A stretch of 64,000 nt of DNA from Pampus argenteus (Eukaryota; Chordata; Actinopteri; Scombriformes; Stromateidae). The DNA lies in NCBI GenBank assembly GCA_036937835.1, contig CM072878.1, positions 8,618,501 to 8,682,500 of the forward strand. Direction: 5' to 3'. The notes below the pieces were generated by a model. It searched no databases. It saw only the letters and a list, made by a program, of their open reading frames with translations, and had not been told where the DNA came from. Of the stretch, positions 13,601 to 25,589 are shown piece after piece. Position 1 is the first letter of the stretch, and every line of letters starts with the position of its first letter. A program made the position numbers and the translations under genes.

Positions 13601-14684
13601 TGCAAAAGTAATTTGTTTGCAGTTTTATATTTGATATCTTAAATCCTCCTTTACTGTCCTCAGAAACAACTTGAAGTTGAAGTAGTTCATTTGCTTACTG
13701 TTCACTGCAAATCAGTAAAGGTAGCGATCGATTTACAAGCTGGCCTACTCGTATTCATGCTGTAAATTTCACATTATTATACATTTTTGCATTTTAACAC
13801 TGGATGACATTAGTGAAAAAAGTCCAATTTGAAAATCATCTTTTTGCTTCACTTCCTCACCGGTTTGTCCGAGATTCATCACCTTCTTAGCAGCCTGTGG
13901 GTTAATGAGACTGACATAGCAGTGTGCTCCTGTTATTAAAGGCAACATTTGTTACACAGGTACTATCCAGAAAGATCAGGTATTACTATATGAGGAAACT
14001 TCTTTTCTTTGTCAGACCTTCTTTTCCAACCATTAAAGTACAATTTCTGGATTACTCAAAGGTCTGAGAGAAACTGTAGGGAGGGTTTATGTGCTTTATG
14101 GTTTATGTTCTCATGCTTCCACTGTAAAGTGACTGTAAGATATCTGACTCATTTTATGTATGGACATTACTCTTCTCAGCCATAGCCATTAGCCCTTCCC
14201 TATGACTTTTGCCATAAATTTTGTCCTTTGGTGAGCATCACCGAATATGCATAGGATATCTTGATCTTGAACAACTAATGTGTATATTGTGTGGGTTGTT
14301 GTTGTTGTACATACACACCATAGGAATAAATCATTAATGAACACCATTAACATAAGAAATAAAGCAGACAATACTTGTCAGGAATTTAAAAAAAAAAAAG
14401 TCTTTAATTGACATGGAAACATCCTTCAGGACAACGGTTGGTCATCACACAATAATCAGCAACGATACAATGCAGAGAGTCTGACTGTGTGTCGAGCCTT
14501 AAAACACCTCCTCTGTCCCCTGCCTTCTCCCTCTGTTGCGGGAAATAACGGAGGGCTTATTATTGCAGACACATTGGCTCTCTCTTCTGACAGACAGAAT
14601 ACACCTCCTCCCCTCCTTATAAGGCTTGGGGGGGTTGGGGGTGGGGGGCGCCTGGGCCAAACACTGAAGAGTTATAAAAAAAAA

Positions 14685-14686
<2 letters not shown>

Positions 14687-14716
<30 letters not shown>

Positions 14717-14719
14717 AAA
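14687..14719. repeat. GAAA tetranucleotide repeat
   Basis: About eight GAAA units after an A run; intergenic. Confidence 0.85.
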
Positions 14720-17712
14720 ACACAAGGCTTCTGATTCATCAAAGTTCAAGTTCTATCACAGTTTGAACTTTCTGGAGTCTGGCGTCATGTGGCAACACTT
14801 GTGTTATTGGGAGCATGATCAGCTTCAGTGCGAGGCTGCATCCAGCTCAATATCAAAACCAGAGAAAACTATTTATTACTAATCCTGATCTTTCCTCTAC
14901 AGAGCAGTAGGGCTGAGGCTACTCCTACATAAAATATACATCAGTTAATTAGTTTCACCATCACAGGAGTCCTACCATGTTTGAGAGTATCAGGAGGGAA
15001 AAGTCGGTGTGAAAAAAGGTTCACCTCAACATTAAATAATGTTGGCTCCAAACAAAATAGACCCAACAAGGTTTCCGTTTCTCTCTATAAAACTGTATAA
15101 AGAGGAGCTCTGGCCTCATACAGCAAATAACCACCCAGTATTGCAATGGACATTAAAGAACAGGGTCATTTAATCAGTATTTTATCGGATACCAATTAAT
15201 CAAAGCCCAGTGCAATTAGGTAGTCAGTCTACAAATGGAAACATCTGAAAATGCAAATATCAAAATTTCTAAAACATCCAGATGATCCTTTCCCAAAATA
15301 TTTTTATTTTTTTAAAATCAGCACATGCAATAGTCAAAACTGTTTCCTCAAAAACAGGATTTAAATACTGAGATCAAAAGATCTGTAAATCGTTAAGAAC
15401 AAATTATGCAGTCACTCTACCAAACTGTGTCGATTAATATGGCAATCTGCTGTTGATTGGAAAAGTCTGCTGCACTAAGTCAAATACGAGTGAGACAGAG
15501 ACTGTCTTAAGAGTACTTCAAACCTGCCATCACAGACAATCTGTGCTGGAAGGGGACAAGAAACAGGACGAAGCAGTTGCACAATAGCAGCGTGTTTTTA
15601 AGCACATATTGTATAAAGATGATCTGAAACCAGGACGATGACCAACTGTGCCACGTCCAGGAGGGAGGAGAATAACTCAGAACTGGAAGATTAATGCTAT
15701 CAAAAGATGAACTAGCTGCGTTCATCAGCAGTGATGTTTTTGCAATTTCATTGTCCAAAAGCTGTTTTTGTTTTTTGTTTTTTTTTATCCATTCTTTTAC
15801 CTAAGACTTTTCTACCTTTGCCTTTTATTTTAGCGTCACTTAGACCTGAACTCACGGATGATGAATGTGGCTCTATCAAAGAATGACAACCAATCAGAAG
15901 GCTCCGCTCTAGTACAGAATACAAAGGTCAAAGATGTTGACCTGCAGCAAAATCAGGCTGACATATAAACTGTTGACAACATCATCCTGTTTTATTTTGT
16001 TTCTTTTCATCTCTGTCTTTCATCTTATATCATATTTTCTACATGCATACTGTGAGGGACAAGACAAGCTAATGATAATGTCGAAGGGAAATGATAATCT
16101 GATGATAATCTATAGTAATCTGGGCCTCTTTCAATGTTTGTTTTTTTCCTCTAAAGTCATGTTCACAAAGGTCTCTGTAGGTCTGAGCATACTTTTGTGG
16201 CCTTTTAATGTCTGTTTCATATTGATTTGTGACCTGCTAATGATCTTTTGACCCAGATCATAAATATTCTGAATTAGGTTGGCAATACCTATCAAGATAT
16301 ACATATTTTTTTTCCATTGCACATATATAAAATACAGAGCCTATGGTGCTATGGTACAGCATCAAAGCACTTTTGGTTTTCACTCAGATTACTGAAGACT
16401 TGTGCATGTTATATGCTGATCAGAAAAAATAAGGACGCTGTCCCAGCCAGCTGCCTTTGAAAGGGGGAATCGGTACCAAGTAGCTCATAAGCGTGCCTCT
16501 TGTGTACGTGTGCCAGACCAGACTGTGCACAAAATAGATTAAAGTACATATTGTGCTGTGCCATAATACAGGAATGGCTTCGTAAGAAATCATCCAGCCA
16601 CTGGAAGGAAAACACTTTGTCATTCACACATTACATGATTTAATTTGCCATAACTAATAAGTAGGTAATTCATATTTTGTGTCAATTTGATGTTTTCGAA
16701 GGTGGGTAAAAAAAAAAACTGAGGAGTGATCAATGAGTCCTCAGCAGAAATGCATGTAAGTCTTCTGTTTAAAGGAACACCATCAGTGAGTAGGCCTGAG
16801 CTTTTAGAGAAATCCTACCTCTGCTGCTAGCCACACCCACGCCAAGTACCTATAGTAGCATGAACACTAGAAATACTCTCAATCATCATATAAAAATGGG
16901 TTTATATCATTATATAGTAGTTCTACAGTATGTATGAACACAAGAGTGTGGTGGATGGTACTATATTTTTCCACAAGTATATATTATTATTGCACTCTGG
17001 CTACACATATTTAGTAAGTTAAGTTAGTTTGGTTGTCTTTAGATGTACAGACACACTAAGTGGTGTCATAGCTGATCCAGCCTGAAAACAGCTGTAGAAG
17101 GGAGGCTCTGTGATGCCATGTCACACTTTTTTTTTTATATTAGATTTTGTTCATATTATGTTCACAGCCAGCAGTGTACAGAGATATTCAGCTGCCTGCA
17201 AGTTCATATTATATTATTTATCTTGACAAATCAAAGTTGTTTTTCTGTATTTTATAAACTTTTGTAATAATGGCCATATTCAGAATTGAACACGCATGTT
17301 TAGCCAGTAGTCTCAACAGGCTTGTCCTAACAAATTTAAACTGTACTGTCTGCACTTCGCTTGCATCACTGAGCCTGCTTCCTAAGGCTGTTATTGAGAC
17401 ATCAAATACATAGAAATCTGAGACAAAGCTACAGAAACACGTTACAACCTTTGTTTCTTTTCTTTCTCTTTTTTTCAAAATAGAAAAATAAAATCCCACT
17501 CCTTAATCTCAGCTCGCTTGTTTCAGAGAGTTGATCTCCTTCACTTTTGTCTCTCGGTTTTTGAAAAGAAATGTACATTCACAAAAGGACAACGGAGGAA
17601 AAACAAGCAACTTGAAATTCAAATTTGTGTGCAAAAAACATTTTTAGATATCTATAAAAATATGTGCATATGGATAGAGCTATTTTTAATCTCACCAAAT
17701 ACAGTATTTTCC

Positions 17713-18430
17713 TTTATTTACACTGCACAGATAAACAGATAAACATACACTACAGCTCTGCCCTGCTCCCCCTCTCTGTCGATGGAGGCGTAAGAATAAC
17801 ATGGCCGACTTCCATGACAACAGATTTGACAATATTCACACATAGGAAAATGCGCTCACTTGCATTCACACACAGACACACACACACACACACACGGTTC
17901 TGCTCTAATCAATGTGATCGAGGAGCAGAAGAGGGGCAAGCAGAACTTCTGTAGAAAACCTGAAGTTGCATATCCCACGATTCCCCCCACGCTCGCATTT
18001 CACAAACCACTACCTGATAAGGTCAGAGGTTACCAGCCAGACGCTGCTTCCTGATTGGCTCGCGTGGGTGGGGACAGTGTGTCAAAAAAACTTTGGCTAC
18101 GGAGTTAGGTGGCTTTAGTCCTGGTGTGTTATTGTTATTAGTCCCAAACACACCATGTACAGTGGGTTCTGTTTGACCGGTACAGTCGCTGGATTTAGGA
18201 AAATGGATCCAGTTTCTGTTATTTTCTGGGACAGGACTGTACCAGTGTCTCTCTGGAGAGAGTAACCAATGTCGTTTTAGTATTCATCAAAACCAAAACT
18301 AAATAATTCCCTTTCCCTGTAAACTTTCTCTCATTCTCTCCCCAGCACCTTCTCTGCTGAGGTCAGCCTCTACTGTAGCTGCAGAGATTGAGGACCAATT
18401 AATTCACTTCCTGAAGGTGGTGCTCAGTGT
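17713..18430 (-). other. cacna1h: Probable 3' UTR of cacna1h
   Basis: Sequence 3' of the stop. The first AATAAA on the minus strand lies at 17713-17718, about 710 bases after the stop, and is the simplest candidate polyadenylation signal. No strong GU-rich element is evident after it, and further AATAAA copies occur near 15.8 and 15.3 kb, so a longer UTR is possible. A CA repeat lies within it near 17,875-17,895. Confidence 0.4.
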
Positions 18431-19819
18431 TCATTGGGCGGTCCTCCGATTCTTTGCACTGAATCCAGCACTGCTTCCTAGTCTGTTGTCAAAAGGGGAA
18501 GAGCAAGTGGCTGTATCGGTGTCCGACAAATATCTGGACTGTGGTTGGTCAAAGGTGAATTGGGGGAGGGTGATGTAGTCCCCTGTGAGAGATGAGTGCC
18601 TTGCAGCAGGGGAGAGGGAGTGTGTGTGTGAGAAAGGCATAGTGGTTGGGACAAGAGGTGCATGAGGCTGAATATTTGGGCTGATCGGAATGTGCGGGTG
18701 TGTAGGTGTGGATGCGTGCGGTGGAGTGTATGTCTGAGCGTGTGTCGGTGTCAGTGTGTGAGATGGTGAGTGTGCTTGCAGTTGTACATGGATGGGTGTG
18801 AGCACTCTGTGCATCGGGGAGTGCATCTGTGTATCTGCGTCTTGCATGTCTGACTGTGTGTGTGGGGTCAAGTCATAGGACGGTGTCCTGCGTCTCAGCA
18901 TCATGCTGCAGTCAGCCAGTTTTGGGGGTGAGGACATTTGCGGGTGTTCCCTCTCTGCAGGTGGGTGAATGGAAATACAGGGAGGGCTCATCTTCTTCTT
19001 TCTGTGGCCGCCCCCGACTGACTGAACCCTCACAGGAAAAGCCTGAGCACTCTTTTCTGACCGCTGGACCTCCTCTATGAAGTGTTGGTTGTCACTGGTG
19101 ATGTCAGCCTGTTGGAGGCAGACCCCGATTGAGTGGCGCCGCTGGTCGTCAGGGTAACCAGCAGACAATGATGAAGGCTTGTCCAGGAAGCCCTGGTTAT
19201 TGGCACTAAAGCCCTTCCAAGAGTCACAGTCCTTCAACCCTGCCCCAAGCAGACTGAGTGTGCTCCTTGAGGAGGAAGGTGGCAGCGGGGGAGGAGGAGG
19301 TGAGGAGGTGGAGTAGTCGAGGGAGTACGGGGAGGTATAAGGGGAGAGAGAGTGGCTGCGGCCGGCCTTTCCTCTGCTCTCCTGCCCGCCTCCCTCCTCA
19401 TCTCCCCACCTGTGCTGGGCCGAGCTGGTGATGTGATACACTTCCTCATCAGTCGGGTCACAGAGGGAGGCAGCAGAGGGAGGTCGAGGTCTCCGAAGGC
19501 TGGCGGGGCGCAAGGGGAGACGCGGGGAGGGAGGTGGAGGGAGAAGAAGTGACGGAGAAGATGGCAGAGGAGGTAGGGTAGAATGGGACAGTAGAGGAGG
19601 GATGAGAGAGGGGGAGGGGGGAGGGAGTGGGAAGGCAGAAGGGGGGCATGGTGGGAGAGAGAGGGCTGAGGGGGAGGAAGTAGGAGGAGGATTCAGGGGA
19701 GATGGGGAAGGTAAAAGAGGAGAAAGTGGAGAAGGGGAGAGGGGAGGCAGATGTACTGAGGTGGGCCTCTCTTGTTGTTCATAACCCTGCGACTCCACAG
19801 AATCCACTTTAACTGCCAC
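18431..19819 (-). CDS. cacna1h: cacna1h last coding exon: distal C-terminus and stop
   Basis: Residues 1919-2380 and TGA at 18431-18433. In order: a Pro/Ser/Leu low-complexity block of about 90 residues; PTDEEVYHITSSA; NQGFLDKP; DDQRRHSIGV; GHRKKKMSPPCISIHPPAE; MLRRRTPSYDLTPH; a His/Thr/Pro-rich block of roughly 70 residues; GDYITLPQFTFDQPQ; the end NRRTAQ. The named motifs match human Cav3.2 (DEEVSHITSSA, QGFLDKP, RKKKMSPPCISV, LRRRTPS). PCISIH occupies the place of PCISVE, reported as a calcineurin-docking motif in mammalian Cav3.2. The two low-complexity blocks look like lineage expansions. Acceptor TTGTAG before GTGGCAGTT. Confidence 0.94.
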   Translation of the reverse strand: MAVKVDSVESQGYEQQERPTSVHLPPLSPSPLSPLLPSPSPLNPPPTSSPSALSLPPCPPSAFPLPPPSPSLIPPLLSHSTLPPLPSSPSLLLPPPPSPRLPLRPASLRRPRPPSAASLCDPTDEEVYHITSSAQHRWGDEEGGGQESRGKAGRSHSLSPYTSPYSLDYSTSSPPPPPLPPSSSRSTLSLLGAGLKDCDSWKGFSANNQGFLDKPSSLSAGYPDDQRRHSIGVCLQQADITSDNQHFIEEVQRSEKSAQAFPVRVQSVGGGHRKKKMSPPCISIHPPAEREHPQMSSPPKLADCSMMLRRRTPSYDLTPHTQSDMQDADTQMHSPMHRVLTPIHVQLQAHSPSHTLTPTHAQTYTPPHASTPTHPHIPISPNIQPHAPLVPTTMPFSHTHSLSPAARHSSLTGDYITLPQFTFDQPQSRYLSDTDTATCSSPFDNRLGSSAGFSAKNRRTAQ

Positions 19820-22800
19820 CTACAACTCAAAAAAAACAACACATACCATCCTCACTTATTGTCAATAAATGAACGTTAACTTAGTGATATTGTTCATGTG
19901 TTTGTTGTCAGCTCTCACCTGTCTGCGCAGGGCCCGTGGGGAGGGGCTGGGCGTGGGTGGGGCAATGCGGGGCAGGGTGAGGGAGGGATGTGGTCGAGGG
20001 CGAACAGGCGAGACATCGGGTACCTGCAGCAGAGCACGACTCTCACATGGCTGGGAGTGGACTGACGTCACTGAGCCTGAAGATGCAGATGTATCAAGGT
20101 TTAATTCACACAAGTAATAACAGCACTCACCATCACATACACACACTCTCCATTCAAACACATGCATTGTTGCAGGAGACCCATGCATATTTAGGAAATA
20201 CACACAAACGCCTATTACTTTGAGATATTTGGAATTCATTACATTTGAGCAATCATTATGAAAATTTGATGAATCATTACGAAACTTTATCTTGGAATAA
20301 TATTCGGATCAGAGCAATTTCAAATTCGGTTTAGTTTTTCTTCAAATGCAATATCAAATAGTGTTTTCTGAATAGAAAACCATTAGCATAGACCTTAGGG
20401 AGTTTGGGATTTAGAGATGCACCAATCTCATACTTCTCAAGATGAGGCCATGACATGACCACATGATCCACATTAAATGCAATCTATGTCAATGTAATTA
20501 GAATACCTTATACAAGGGGAAAAAAGAGCACTGGTGTCAGATCGGTCTTTGGTATCAGAGGTACACTAAGTGTCAAACTTGGAGGAGAAAATGTTGGATT
20601 GTTGCATCCCTATAAGTAGCAGCCCTGCGCTGAATGTCAGAGATAAAGTCATACAGTATAAGACTGGTTTGCTGGATGTAATATTATGCATTAGATCCTG
20701 GTTCCATGAACAGTTTCACGGTATTTGGACAGTCATGCCAGGAAAGGATAAGTGCACAATTTTTCAACTCTGCCTTAAAACAATAACCAGGTGCACATAT
20801 AAACACTGAAACAGGTTTTGCTCACTATAATCATTCCTCCTGTTCATACTGACCATTAGATTGCCTCAAAATGCACTTACAATGTAAATGATGGGGGACA
20901 AAATCCACAGGCCCTATTTTGAGCAAAATTATGTCTAACGGCATCAGGCGAGTCATGGAGGACTGTTTTCCTGTCCAGCTGCAGTGGATGTATTGCAACA
21001 AAAAGATAACTTTGAAAGATACTGATTTGATATGACAGCATATTAACTTCAAATAAACTTTTAAATATGCTTTTGCATCAATTGAGGGGCTGTGAATTGT
21101 GTCCACCATCACTTATGCTGTAATGTTCATTTGGGCACCTGACCATTGTTTTAATTAGGTCCTGATAAAATACAGTACTGTAATGTGTCCTGGGTGATCA
21201 AGTCCAAAGTGCTCAACTCTAAATATGATTGCACAGGGATGAGGAGGAAGTGTTTAATAACCGCTGTGAGACTGCGTAACCAGGGTCATTCTGCACACAC
21301 ATATCCAGTAAACCTGTAGGGCTCAGATGTAATAAAAAGTAAAACATGTTAAAAAGTCAGAGTTAGATCAAGTTCATTTTGAGTTGGTACTTTCAGTCCA
21401 AGCTGTAAAGCCACTTATTATAATTGTTTTAATCCCACTGGACAAAATACCACAGCTGTGATGATTATATTTTTACTGTTTTCTGCCTTTGCAGCTTGGT
21501 CCTGAATTAACCATCATTCTAGTTGAGTAGTCAGCCATTCCACAGCTGAGCAGATGAGCCGGTGTGAAGGTTGCAGAGATTCACATATATCAGCTCATCC
21601 ACTGCAGTCAGTACCTTGGGACAGAGCTGGGCCTGTCCACAGCCTGGCCACAACATGCCATTAGAATCTGACTGTAGATAAAACAGTGCTTGTCAGTGCT
21701 TATATTAGAGTGCTTAGCAGGTTCAATCTGTGTCTACTTTTGTCTGTTTAAAGATCTGAGATGAAGATCTGGAAAAAAGGGCATAAATATTGTCATGTAA
21801 TATGATTGTGATGTCCATTTTTGAACTAAAAGTTTGAAGTCAATAGATATATGCAGAAAAAGGAAATGATAATGATGAAAAAGAAAGATCTACAGTATGT
21901 GACTGTGTTTTAATAGTACCAGTGTTTTAAAAATGCAATACATATATGTTCCCATTTTTCTATGACATTTTGGTGCAGCTACTTGTTTTACAAGTCTCAA
22001 AAAAGTTAGAGTGAGATCATATGCATGCCATTATGGTGACAAGTGATTTTAAGTTGAATACACAATTATCTAGATAGAAGAAATGCTGATGAAGACAAAG
22101 GAATATTACACACAAATCAGCAACAAGGTTATTAATATATACTGTATGTGGTGCATTGTGTTTTGCACCCTGCACTTTAATTTACACGATTGGTGCAACT
22201 TGAAAAGCCATTTTCATATTTGTCACTCCTTTTTGTCACAGTTTCATGTCTTGGTTATTGTATGTTAGCAGAAGACTATTTTCTGTATCCCTCATAAAAT
22301 ATGCTGTAATTCCAGATCACAGAGAAATCAAATCAAATCAAATTTTATTTATATAGCCCAAAATCACAAAATACATTTGTCTCAGAGGGCTTTACAATCT
22401 GTACAGGGAGTGACACCCTGACGCCCACCAAAAAACCTTTTAACAGGGAAAAAGGTGGAAGAAACCTCAGGAAATTAAATCACATTTAAAACGCTCAAGA
22501 AATCACAGATTGAGGCTTAAGTAGACTGAAAAACCACTGATTTCTTAACACACATTTGTTCTGTTAACAACAAGACTTTAGAACTACTGAGGAACTAAAA
22601 ACTGTACTTAATTAGAAAAATTTTTCGAGCAATTCAGGCAAGACTATATAATTAGAAACCATGTATTAATAATAAGTTGAACATTACTCCTTGATCTATC
22701 TATCTAATCGTAGCATTAAGCATCATATAAGACTGACACATGCATGTGTAACAATCTTAGTCTGTGGTAAATTCATTGAACATTATTAGCAACGGAGTCT

Positions 22801-25551
22801 GTTAGAATATTGTCAGCGGACATTTAATACAAAGGAAGAATGGAAGACCAAAACGCCACTTTAAAAAAGAAACTTGAGCTCATGTTTAATAGTTAAACCC
22901 TGAACAGACTGGTTACCTGAATGCTGGTCCTGGGCACTACTATCCACCTCCTCCAAAGGGTAGGGGGTGCTGGCGGGCTGTACAGGTCGGAACATGTAGC
23001 TGTCGTTGGGCAGAGAGTGCATCCTGGATACAGACATCTTTCTTGACGACAGCAGGTCCTGGTCGCTGTACTGCACCTCTTCCTCCTCCAGGGGGAGACA
23101 GAGACCACACAGATTTAAACACTGACTACTGTTTACATCCTGTTTTAGTCTGCAAGACTGACTACAGCAACATATAATGTTTTATGATGTACCAGATATA
23201 GTATATTCAATGCTACTTTCTTCCATTGCACCCTGAATATACTTCCAGTGTAGTCTCAGTTTCATGACTGACTTTGACTAATGAGTGAAGTAATGTCCCG
23301 TACCTGTCCAGGTGAATGTGGGCATGGCCCAACATAGGTCCCTCCCACTGAGCTGTTGTTGGAGGCTGAGCTTAATCTGCGTTGTCTCTCCAGAGCCATC
23401 TCCATGGCGATCTCTGCATCCATTTCTGCATCCTCTTTAGCCTCCTGTGAAGATGTATTTTGGCTTAGTGATGGCATTTTACAGTAAATGTCCATTTAAA
23501 AAAAGCACCCACTGAAGTCCAAATGAGACTGTGACCATGACATCAAAACAATGGGAAAACATCAAACTTATGTACCTGTAGAGTCTTTGTTCTCTTTGTT
23601 CACATGCACACATTTGTGGTCTTTCTAGTTACTGTACCTTGTTGTTTTCCTCTAGGTGTTTCATAAGAACAGCCACCACCACATTGACAAGCACAAACTG
23701 CGCCATGAGCACAAAGGTGACAAAGTAAATTGGAGAGACCAACGGCAGGTAGGTGAGACATTGGTGGTCTTCTTGACGACACTCCCTCAACGTGTCCTTA
23801 TGAGACATAGAGTAAGAATCAGCAAGACAGAAGGAGAAAAAGAAAAAGCAAAACCAGGGGGATTGCAAAGAGTGAAACAGAGTGGCTGGATCATAGGTAA
23901 CTATTTTATTTACTATTTTTGAGTCAGTTATGGACATTTATATCATTACAATTTTCTTGTGAAGTAAAAGTCAAGATGTAAAAGTGCTAACATTGCACAA
24001 CTCCAAGCCACTTTATTATTGTATAATTGGTTTAGGAGGCCATTGCTTTCTCTATTTTTATGAGATAATCTAGTCATCTTGAGTGTGTTCATGTGTGTTC
24101 ATACTTTCATAATCCCACTCCAGTTGTCTCCAGTAGAAACTCGAAACAGTGTTAGGAAGGCCATCCCAAAATTTTCAAAGGTTGCATGACGACTCAGACC
24201 CTCACATGGGTTGCTAATGCTACACTCTAATCAACACACAAAGAGAGACATGATTGAATTGCAATACTACTGTATAGGGATAAAAGTGAGCATTAACAAT
24301 CATTTTAGTGTCAATGTCCCAGTCAGAAAGTCCTGATGAAACTAGAGTAGTAAAGTAATACCAGTGTGAAATTTGTAAGTATTACATATTACTTCTTTTC
24401 CCCACATGTCTGGGACACGGCACTATGGCGCATAGATGGGGTTGGATACATCGATTCAACTAGACTAGATTAGGTTCCAAGAGATCGGTAATTTGATTTA
24501 GATTAAGATTCAAATTGAAATATATTCAATATCAGCTGTGCTCAAAATACCTGCTATTGGCAAGGCGACTTGAATCATCATTCAAAGCTCCACCCCAGCC
24601 CCTTTCATATCGCAATTGCTTATGACCTTCTCTTGTCTGCATATCTTACTGAGAGTCAAGACTCCCAGAGGTCTCCTTAAGATATTTCAGACCTCAAGGC
24701 CAAGTAACCTGGGTTGCATTCATGAGACATACAGCACACATAAAGCTGGAGAAACTATTGTGACTCAGAAGTAACCTGCTGTGATGATTGTGTTTGTACC
24801 TGGGCAAAAAGTAATTCAACTCAGCGTGACTGTGGATGTAGTACCAGTAATGTTTCCTGATCCTCCTGAAATATATTTGTTCAGCTATTGTAAGCCATGA
24901 AACAGCATTTAAACAGATACAGAAAGGAAAATGTTCTGCAAATCCAAACGTTGCTGCACAAAAGCAAGATTAATTTCTACTAAATATATATTTTCAAAAT
25001 AATCAGAAAACAAACATTCTTCTGTTTACCTAATATGTCCCACCATCCCTCTAAAAATCATTTTTGCTAATCCTCTTCGCTCACATATTGTTGTTGTGCT
25101 CTGAGAGACAATGAATTGGATAGAACTGCCCTCTTGGGGAGGCAATATATAAATAAATGTGATCATGCAAATGTGATCTTTTCCTGTTAGAAAAAAATCC
25201 CTCTGATGGTGGAGATAGAGAGAGAGACAGATGGGGGTAGAGAGGGAGGGTTCTACAGAGACAGCTCAGACAGGGACTTTTTCTGGAAGTCGTGACTGTG
25301 GTAGTAATGACTGAATTCAAAAACATTTTCCACTGTGGCTTGTAGGCCGTGTGTTGTCTGCCAGGAAAGTGACTTACCCAGTTTGCCAAAAAGCTCAACT
25401 CCCAGTGCAGCGTAGATGAAGAAGAGCAGCATGAAGAGGAGACCAAGATTTCCCACCTGGAAGAAACATTTATGTTAGATCAAAAAACTGCAGAGTAAAT
25501 ATTAATTGTTTAAAACTCCAGGGAATGGAAGGCATTACGATTTATTTCATT

Positions 25552-25589
<38 letters not shown>

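Larger units (their letters stand above)
7521..17712. other. Intergenic sequence, no gene recognised
   Basis: Ten kilobases downstream of the channel gene. Mostly AT-rich, with microsatellites near 10.5, 11.1, 12.17, 13.3 and 14.7 kb. A stretch at about 11,560-12,110 shows fragments of a charged open frame (LEQKRDAKELQEIQRQVEED) broken by stops, possibly an old pseudogene or transposon piece. Another open stretch on the minus strand near 9,510-9,680 has no recognised relative. Confidence 0.45.
20077..22916 (-). other. cacna1h: Intron (C-terminus) with two interspersed repeats
   Basis: 2.8 kb holding a hAT-like miniature element (about 20,411-20,614) and a teleost interspersed repeat (about 22,322-22,475); otherwise AT-rich with no coding signal. 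Confidence 0.6.

Noticed and set aside
19352..19784. Arg/Gly/Glu-rich open frames antisense to the last exon
   Set aside because: They mirror the proline-rich coding block and have no independent support.
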